A stretch of 30,180 bases of DNA from CAZXCK01 sp964639225. GTDB lineage: Bacteria > Chloroflexota > Anaerolineae > Aggregatilineales > Phototrophicaceae. Every line of letters starts with the position of its first letter. The first letter of the stretch is position 1. Both the position numbers and the translations under genes were made by a program. Shown one piece after another: positions 25,685-30,180 of this stretch. The notes under the pieces were generated by a model. The model did not search any database and was not told the origin of the DNA. It saw nothing but the letters and a program-made list of their open reading frames with translations. The stretch covers positions 1 through 30,180 of the forward strand of contig CAZXCK010000040.1 in the NCBI GenBank assembly GCA_964639225.1, written 5' to 3'.

Positions 25685-26683
25685 TCAACCTGCTTCGTTG
25701 AGGATGAGCGTCATCACCTCGGCGTCGATGTTGCCACCGCTGACGATGACCCCCACACGCTGGCCGTTGGCCACCACCGCCCGACTGAGCAGCGCCGCCA
25801 GTCCCAGCGCGCCCGACGGCTCGATGACCAGCTTCAGCCGGTAGAAGGCGAAACGCACCGCTTCTTTGATGGCGGCCTCGCTGACCGTGCGCATGTCGTC
25901 CACGTAACGCAGAATCAGCGGGAAGGTGTAGTCCGGCCCCAGTGACGGCGTGCGCGTGCCATCGGCGATGGTGGGCGGGTTGTGAACCGCGTGCAGTTGG
26001 CCGGTACGGAACGAGCGCGCGCCGTCGTCGGCCAGCTCCGGCTCGATGCCGATCACCTGGGTCGCCGGTGACATGCCTTTGGTGGCGATGGCGCAGCCGC
26101 TCAACAGACCGCCGCCGCCACAGCACACCAGCAGCAGATCGAGGTTGCTCACATCCTGGAGCAGTTCCAGCGCCGCCGTCCCCTGACCGGCCAGCACATG
26201 CGGATGGTCATACGGTGGCAGCACGGTGAAGCCCTGCTCGTCGGCCAGTGTCTCGGCCAGGGCTTTGCGGTCGCTCTCGTCCGGGTTGTAATAGACGATC
26301 TGCGCGCCATAGCCTTCGGTGGCGGCGCGCTTGATGGCGGGCGCGTTCTCCGGCATAACGATCACCGTGCGCACCCCCAGCAGACGCCCCACCAGCGCCA
26401 CCGCCTGCGCGTGATTGCCCGACGAATAGGTGATGACGCCGCGCCGCTTCTCGCTGTCGCTCAGGCGGCTGATGGCGTTGTAGGCGCCGCGAAACTTGAA
26501 CGCCCCCACCCGCTGGAAGTTCTCACATTTGAGGAAAACCTGGGCACCGGTCTGCGCGTCGAGGGTGCGCGAGGTCATCACCGGTGTGCGGTTGGCGATG
26601 CCGTCCAGGCGCAGGGCGGCGTCCTCGATGTTGGCGAAGGTCACGCTGTCGGCTGGTGTGGTCACGTCTGTACTGGCTCCCAT
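25685..26683 (-). CDS. PLP-dependent threonine/serine dehydratase-like enzyme
   Basis: A 332-residue fold-type II PLP enzyme. The catalytic lysine is K63 in FQRVGAFKFRGAYNA. SSGNHAQA contacts the substrate and GGGGLLSG holds the PLP phosphate. A terminal SGGNID block closes the site. There is no regulatory ACT domain, so it is the short catabolic or serine racemase-like class rather than the long biosynthetic IlvA. It would deaminate threonine or serine to a 2-oxo acid, or racemise serine; the sequence does not decide between them. It is convergent with the membrane-protein gene, 33 nt apart. Confidence 0.92.
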   Translation of the reverse strand: MGASTDVTTPADSVTFANIEDAALRLDGIANRTPVMTSRTLDAQTGAQVFLKCENFQRVGAFKFRGAYNAISRLSDSEKRRGVITYSSGNHAQAVALVGRLLGVRTVIVMPENAPAIKRAATEGYGAQIVYYNPDESDRKALAETLADEQGFTVLPPYDHPHVLAGQGTAALELLQDVSNLDLLLVCCGGGGLLSGCAIATKGMSPATQVIGIEPELADDGARSFRTGQLHAVHNPPTIADGTRTPSLGPDYTFPLILRYVDDMRTVSEAAIKEAVRFAFYRLKLVIEPSGALGLAALLSRAVVANGQRVGVIVSGGNIDAEVMTLILNEAG

Positions 26684-26692
26684 CTGCTGGCG

Positions 26693-26715
26693 ATTGGCTG
26701 ACGATTTCCGCCAAT
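26693..26715. promoter_or_regulatory. inverted repeat upstream of the dehydratase gene
   Basis: ATTGGC (26693-26698) and GCCAAT (26710-26715) form perfect 6-bp arms around 11 bp, starting 9 bp before the start codon. It could be an operator or a leader structure masking the ribosome binding site, which is otherwise weak here. A chance occurrence is possible. Confidence 0.3.
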
Positions 26716-26747
26716 ACTAACAGAATCCACGTCCGGCGCAACTCAAA

Positions 26748-26774
26748 GACGCCGCGCGCTGAGCGCGCGGCGTC
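26748..26774 (-). terminator. strong GC hairpin after the 61-codon gene
   Basis: GACGCCGCGCGCT (26748-26760) and AGCGCGCGGCGTC (26762-26774) form a 27-bp palindrome with one central base. As RNA this is a 12-bp stem with a 3-nt loop. On the minus strand TTTGAGTT follows. It lies 41 bp past the small hypothetical gene and before the dehydratase gene, so it probably terminates the former. Confidence 0.6.
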
Positions 26775-26815
26775 ATGGAATATGCGGACGGAGTCGGTTG
26801 GGGAACGTACAGGGA

Positions 26816-27001
26816 TTAACGGCGATATGTACCGTACGGATCACGGGGCGGGGTCTGCTCATCCGGGCGGATGCGCACTGGGACCGGCACCGGAGCCTGA
26901 CGGCGTTGTTTATCCGGGTTGAGAAGATGCTGCAGATCTTCCATTACACGGCGGGCACCATCATAGATATCGTCCAGGATGGTCCGTTTCTGATTAGCCA
27001 C
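26816..27001 (-). CDS. small hypothetical protein, 61 aa
   Basis: I do not recognise a family. The product starts with a helical charged segment (NQKRTILDDIYDGARRVMED) and continues into a Pro/Arg-rich tail (residues about 33-61). There is no membrane helix or signal. The start is a GTG at 27001 preceded by AAAGG at suitable spacing. It lies between the tRNA-Ala terminator and a strong hairpin, so it would be its own transcription unit. Regular codon use and helix pattern favour a real gene, but its small size leaves doubt. Confidence 0.55.
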   Translation of the reverse strand: MANQKRTILDDIYDGARRVMEDLQHLLNPDKQRRQAPVPVPVRIRPDEQTPPRDPYGTYRR

Positions 27002-27063
27002 AGCGATTTGCCTTTCGACTCACTCACCACTCGGACGCGCTGCGCGGGGCTAATGGCGGGCTG

Positions 27064-27107
27064 TAAACAAAAACCCCTTCGCACCGGGTTGTCTGGCTGA
27101 AGGGGTT
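27064..27107 (-). terminator. intrinsic terminator of tRNA-Ala
   Basis: AACCCCTTC (27107-27099) pairs perfectly with GAAGGGGTT (27080-27072) on the minus strand, with an 18-nt loop. The stem runs into TTTTTGTTT. It begins 7 nt after the CCA end of the tRNA. Confidence 0.85.
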
Positions 27108-27114
27108 AGTGTCG

Positions 27115-27190
27115 TGGTGGACCTAAAGAGACTCGAACTCTTGACCTCTTCAATGCCATTGAAGCGCTCTCCCAACTGAGCTATAGGCCC
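27115..27190 (-). tRNA. tRNA-Ala(GGC)
   Basis: A 76-nt cloverleaf on the minus strand including an encoded 3' CCA. The acceptor stem is GGGCCTA with TAGGTCC, with A as discriminator base. The D arm is TAGCTCAGTTGGGAGAGCG. The anticodon stem CTTCA/TGAAG encloses ATGGCAT, giving anticodon GGC, which reads GCC and GCU alanine codons. The T arm has GAGTTCGAGTC. A consensus promoter and an intrinsic terminator flank it, so it is transcribed alone. Confidence 0.96.
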
Positions 27191-27208
27191 ACATGAATTG
27201 TGGGAGGC

Positions 27209-27237
27209 ATTGTAGCCCCTTCGTTTTTGGTTGTCAA
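27209..27237 (-). promoter_or_regulatory. promoter of tRNA-Ala
   Basis: TTGACA (27237-27232), exactly 17 bp, and TACAAT (27214-27209) make a near-consensus promoter. Transcription would start near 27202, 12 nt before the tRNA 5' end. A CCCACA/TGTGGG palindrome (27188-27204) spans the start point and the first bases of the tRNA. Confidence 0.85.
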
Positions 27238-27279
27238 TACCAGCATACAACAACTTTTGCGATTTCGGGACGAAATTTA

Positions 27280-27302
27280 GTGAGACTCTCAGGTAGTCTC
27301 AC
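27280..27302 (-). terminator. hairpin after the 91-codon frame
   Basis: GTGAGACT and AGTCTCAC form a perfect 8-bp stem with a 7-nt loop, 7 bp past the stop of the small upstream gene on the minus strand. It is followed by TAAATTTCG, a weak T-tract. A second small palindrome, ATTTCG-GGA-CGAAAT, lies at 27262-27276. It is a plausible weak terminator. Confidence 0.45.
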
Positions 27303-27309
27303 GGGCGGC

Positions 27310-27570
27310 TCATTCGCCCTGTAGAATGGCCAGCGACTGGCGCACTTCAGCCAGCACATCACTGGGGATATCCGGGAAAGCCGGGCCGCGTTCGTGAAAT
27401 TGTTCATAGCTCTGTGTGGCGGCGGCATCATCGCAGGCGCAGCCAGCGCCGTCGTCGAACCATAGCAGACGGCGGTCCAGCGGCTCGATGGTGACGCCGT
27501 GAACACCGCCAAAGCTGTTGCCCCACATCCAGGCCGTTTCAACTCGGGGATGGGTATCTGTGGCCATCAT
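27310..27570 (-). CDS. small hypothetical protein, about 86 aa
   Basis: I do not recognise a family. The product has a Trp/Gly-rich opening (VETAWMWGNSFGGVHGV), a beta-like LDRRLLWFDDG stretch, a GCACDD segment with two cysteines, and an acidic helix near the end. It is soluble and has no signal. The frame opens at 27585, but the double ATG at 27570/27567 is closer to AGGTG. It lies 69 nt downstream of the surface-protein gene, with a hairpin after its stop. An overlapping frame at 27542-27234 runs through the hairpin and is less likely. Confidence 0.6.
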   Translation of the reverse strand: MMATDTHPRVETAWMWGNSFGGVHGVTIEPLDRRLLWFDDGAGCACDDAAATQSYEQFHERGPAFPDIPSDVLAEVRQSLAILQGE

Positions 27571-27639
27571 TACACCTGTTTCCAAACACTTACGATACAG
27601 TCGCTTACATAACAGTAGATGCGATCAGCGGGCGCCTTC

Positions 27640-29325
27640 TTACGGCAGCGCCCAGATGGTGAACCCACTGAAGCGCGCGGTCGCGTCGCTGCTGGCGGGC
27701 GCGGCCACGAACAGACCGATCTGCCCCTCGGCGCTGGCGGCATCGGCGGTTACGGTCGCCAGTTGCACCCCGTTGAGATACAGCGTCAGCGTGTCGCCAT
27801 CAGCCTGCAGGCCGAGCGTCGGATGGCTGCCGATCTCGGCGGCGGCGACGGCTTCCGAACGGATGATAGCGCCGCCTATGTTGACGTAGTCGCTGTCTCC
27901 GGCCAGCCTCAGCGCCTGCCATACAGCCAGATCACACGAGACGGCGAACACGATACCGTCCTGCGGCGCGGCGGCATCAAGGGCATCGACCCGGACCATC
28001 AGCCCGGCCAGCCCCGCCGCCGGGCAGGCGCTGGTATCCAGATGTACCTCGGCGTAGACGTCGCTCGCCACCATCTCGTTGGTGACAGCCAGCGAGCGCC
28101 CGGCGAAAGCGGTCAGCGCGTAGCGCGTGGCCTGCAGGCTGGCCGTCCCCAGCCCTACCCGCGCCCCGGTGAACCAGTCGTTCTCGTAGCCAAAGCCGAA
28201 CACCCGCGCATAGATCAGTTCGCCCACCTCGACCGGGGCCAGCGGCGTGACCAGGTCCGGCAGCGCGTCCAGCGGCGCGGCGACCGCCGGCACAGTAGGC
28301 ACGACCGAAGCCGCCGGCACGGTAGGCGCATCGCTGTCTTCCACCTCGGCGGGAGACGGCGTGGCGGTGGGCACAGCCAGTCCGGGCGTGCCGGTGAGTT
28401 CCAGACCGAGCTGAGTCGCGGTTTCCTGGATGGCGATCTGCGCCGGTGACAGGCCCGGAGTCGCCGACGGTTCCAGCGTAGCGGTGACCAGCGCGACGGG
28501 TGTCATCGTTGGCGTGGATGTCACCATGTCCAGCGGAATCGGTGTCACGGTCGGTGTGAGGGTCGGTGTGTTGGTGGGCGTAGTGGTCGGCGCGGCGGCG
28601 ATGGCTGTCACCGCGCTGCGAGCCTCAACCAGTTCCACTTCCAGCGCGTCGATGGTAGCCTGGGCCGCGTCGTAGAGCGCGGTCACGGTCGCGTTGAAGG
28701 CCGGGATGAGCGTCGTCTGGGCGCGGATGAGCGCCTCGCTGCGGATGGACGCATCGACGGCGGCCTCGATAGTGCCGATGTTATCCCCGGCCAGCACCGA
28801 CGCCTGAAGCGTAGCCGAGTCGGCCTGGAGTGTGCCCACGATCGGCAGAGCGGTCGAGAGCGCCTCGCGGTAACCTTCCTCGCGGGCGGTGGCTATGGCC
28901 TGCGCCCGGCCCATCAGCACGGTCGCGGTAGGGGTTGGCGTGCGCGTGACGCGCGGCGTGCGGGTGGGCAGCGGGGTCTGCCCGCCACCGACGATGAAGC
29001 CCTCGTTGAGCGCGGTGGCGACGGCGTCCTGCTGGCTGCTGGCGGCAGCGGTCAGCGCGGCTGAGAGCGTCTCGATGACCGGCTGGGCGGTAGAACCGGC
29101 CACCCGCAGCCCTTCGATGAAGCCCTGTGTTGCAGCAACTGCTGCTGCAGCACTAACATTTTCCAGTGCAGCAGTGGCGGTGGCGTCGCCCGTCTGGGCG
29201 ACGGCGGGCGCAGATCGCTGCGCGATGCTGATAACCACCAGCACAAGCAGCAGCGGGACCAGCAGCCAGATACGGCGGCTGCGCGGCGACTGGCGTGCAT
29301 CGAGGGGGCGATTATCGGCTGACAC
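27640..29325 (-). CDS. membrane-anchored Thr/Pro-rich protein with ConA-like C-terminal domain
   Basis: A 561-residue exported protein. A single hydrophobic segment (19-35) after a basic start acts as signal anchor. Residues 50-240 are Ala-rich and helical, with three related units of the type AVAAT-EGF or AIATA-EGY (63-72, 101-110, 143-152). Two Thr/Pro tracts (about 117-134 and 246-290) look like stalks. Residues about 365-561 form a beta-rich domain ending in DTLTLYLNGVQLATV and FSGFTIWAL, the pattern of laminin-G/concanavalin-like sugar-binding domains. The start appears to be GTG, 30 nt after maf. Cell-surface binding is inferred; no catalytic residues are recognised. Confidence 0.82.
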   Translation of the reverse strand: MSADNRPLDARQSPRSRRIWLLVPLLLVLVVISIAQRSAPAVAQTGDATATAALENVSAAAAVAATQGFIEGLRVAGSTAQPVIETLSAALTAAASSQQDAVATALNEGFIVGGGQTPLPTRTPRVTRTPTPTATVLMGRAQAIATAREEGYREALSTALPIVGTLQADSATLQASVLAGDNIGTIEAAVDASIRSEALIRAQTTLIPAFNATVTALYDAAQATIDALEVELVEARSAVTAIAAAPTTTPTNTPTLTPTVTPIPLDMVTSTPTMTPVALVTATLEPSATPGLSPAQIAIQETATQLGLELTGTPGLAVPTATPSPAEVEDSDAPTVPAASVVPTVPAVAAPLDALPDLVTPLAPVEVGELIYARVFGFGYENDWFTGARVGLGTASLQATRYALTAFAGRSLAVTNEMVASDVYAEVHLDTSACPAAGLAGLMVRVDALDAAAPQDGIVFAVSCDLAVWQALRLAGDSDYVNIGGAIIRSEAVAAAEIGSHPTLGLQADGDTLTLYLNGVQLATVTADAASAEGQIGLFVAAPASSDATARFSGFTIWALP

Positions 29326-29355
29326 GGCGGCACCATTCTTCTGTGTTCTGCGCTA

Positions 29356-30048
29356 TTACGTTATTTTAACACGGGAATCAAAAACAGGGCAATCACAACC
29401 GGCAGGCGCTTCGATACCGGGCCAGCCCAGGCGTGCCAGTCCACGTTTGACGGCGCACAGTGGCAGGCCAACGACGTTGTTATAACAGCCTTCGATGCGG
29501 GCAACGGGACTGAATCCGGCATGCTGGATGGCATAGCCACCGGCTTTGTCGAACGGGTCGCCGGTGGCGATGTATGCCTCGATTTCAGCGTCGGTATACG
29601 GTCTCATGTGGACGCGGGTGCGCACCATATCGGTGATGGCGGCCTCCGGGTTGCCGACCGGCAGCAGCGTGAAGGCCGTACAGACGACATGCGCCCGGTC
29701 GCGCAGGCGGCGCAGCATGGCACGGGCGGCGGCGGCATTCTCCGGCTTGGCCAGGATTTCGCCGTTTTCGCCGTTGGTGTCGCCAGCAGCGGACAGCACG
29801 CCGATGGTATCGGCAGCCAGCACGACAACCGTATCGGCGGCCAGCACCAGCGCGTCGTCCTGACTGATGCCAGCGGCGACGGCGTGGGCCTTCTCCCGGC
29901 TGAGGCGGCGTACATAGTCCAGCGGCGGCTCGCCGGGCTGGATGTCCTCGTTGATGTCGGGAGTGATGATCTCGAATGTAAGGCCCAGCGACGCGATCAG
30001 CTCGCGGCGGCGCGGCGAGCCTGACGCCAGAATAAAACGCTGCGGCAT
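29356..30048 (-). CDS. maf: Maf-family nucleoside triphosphate pyrophosphatase
   Basis: A 230-residue house-cleaning enzyme that hydrolyses non-canonical or modified nucleoside triphosphates to monophosphates. Family motifs are the phosphate loop ASGSPRRRELI (8-18), the metal-binding VLAADTVVV (68-76), ILAKPEN (98-104), DPFDKAGGYAIQ (164-175) and CYNNVVGLPL (188-197). Between the second and third motifs lie about 20 extra residues, beginning with a repeat of the LAADT unit (77-84) caused by a 24-bp tandem duplication in the DNA. AAGGA lies 6 nt before the ATG. It precedes the surface-protein gene by 30 nt. Confidence 0.93.
   Translation of the reverse strand: MPQRFILASGSPRRRELIASLGLTFEIITPDINEDIQPGEPPLDYVRRLSREKAHAVAAGISQDDALVLAADTVVVLAADTIGVLSAAGDTNGENGEILAKPENAAAARAMLRRLRDRAHVVCTAFTLLPVGNPEAAITDMVRTRVHMRPYTDAEIEAYIATGDPFDKAGGYAIQHAGFSPVARIEGCYNNVVGLPLCAVKRGLARLGWPGIEAPAGCDCPVFDSRVKIT
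29807..29847. repeat. 24-bp period tandem duplication inside maf
   Basis: GTATCGGCAGCCAGCAC (29807-29823) recurs as GTATCGGCGGCCAGCAC (29831-29847), with one difference in 17 and an exact 24-bp period. The repeat keeps frame and doubles the LAADT peptide at the metal-binding site of Maf. Confidence 0.8.
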
Positions 30049-30087
30049 GGAAAGTCCTTTATCTGGTTACTGGCGGGTTCAGCGGTG

Positions 30088-30096
30088 AGGATAACA
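30088..30096 (-). promoter_or_regulatory. candidate extended -10 of maf
   Basis: TGtTATCCT on the minus strand lies 39 bp upstream of the maf ATG. No -35 is seen. The remaining sequence to the window end shows no gene. Confidence 0.3.
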
Positions 30097-30180
30097 CAAA
30101 ACAGGGCGCGCCGGGGTGCTAGCCTGCTGCATTCCAGGGCGATTGCAAAGTCAGAAACTCTAATTGCGAGGGCGCTGCCC

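Noticed and set aside
27234..27542. Alternative 102-codon frame overlapping the 86-aa gene
   Set aside because: It runs through a hairpin and into the tRNA promoter, and its composition is less protein-like than the overlapping frame.

Overview
The window looks like a GC-rich chromosomal segment of a Chloroflexota bacterium, probably Anaerolineae-like. This is an inference from protein style: long extended Complex I subunits, a DUF4397-type module, a Thr/Pro-rich surface protein, and an RpoD with an acidic N-terminus. No taxonomic marker such as rRNA is present. Almost everything is housekeeping DNA. I see no phage, transposase, CRISPR array or plasmid gene.

Layout. A macro-domain ADP-ribose hydrolase (147-713, +) faces a small FHA-MarR pair (1699-830, -). 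A 369-bp AT-rich gap follows. Then comes a complete 14-gene NADH:quinone oxidoreductase (Complex I) cluster on the minus strand, transcribed nuoABCDEF, a TPR gene, then nuoGHIJKLMN (19224 down to 2069). Upstream of it lie a Nudix-GNAT fusion (20455-19478, -) and the dnaG-rpoD operon (24397-20572, -), which ends in a clear intrinsic terminator. Divergent from dnaG is a YbhN/UPF0104-type membrane protein (24599-25651, +). It is convergent with a PLP-dependent threonine/serine dehydratase-like gene (26683-25685, -). The right end holds two small hypothetical genes, a tRNA-Ala(GGC) with consensus promoter and terminator, a large membrane-anchored Thr/Pro-rich protein, and a Maf nucleotide pyrophosphatase.

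What stands out. Complex I is genetically complete, but several membrane subunits carry large additions. NuoJ (430 aa, against about 170-200 normally) has a roughly 230-residue DUF4397-like module inserted between its fourth and fifth membrane helices. Charge rules put that module outside the cell membrane. NuoL has an acidic insert and a separate His-rich insert. NuoH has an extra N-terminal helix with a two-Cys loop and a long C-terminal extension. The operon also includes a TPR protein gene between nuoF and nuoG.

Regulation. The nuoA promoter (TTGACA, 18 bp, TGcTAATCT) is followed at about +10 by a TTGTG-N8-CACAA palindrome, the geometry of a Rex (NADH/NAD+ sensor) operator. The same pattern recurs just upstream of nuoJ, overlapping a candidate internal promoter next to a strong hairpin. 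A third, near-perfect copy overlaps the predicted start of the FHA-MarR transcript. Together these suggest redox control of Complex I with a second entry point for the membrane arm. A CRP/FNR-family regulator with the same spacing cannot be excluded, and no rex gene is in the window.
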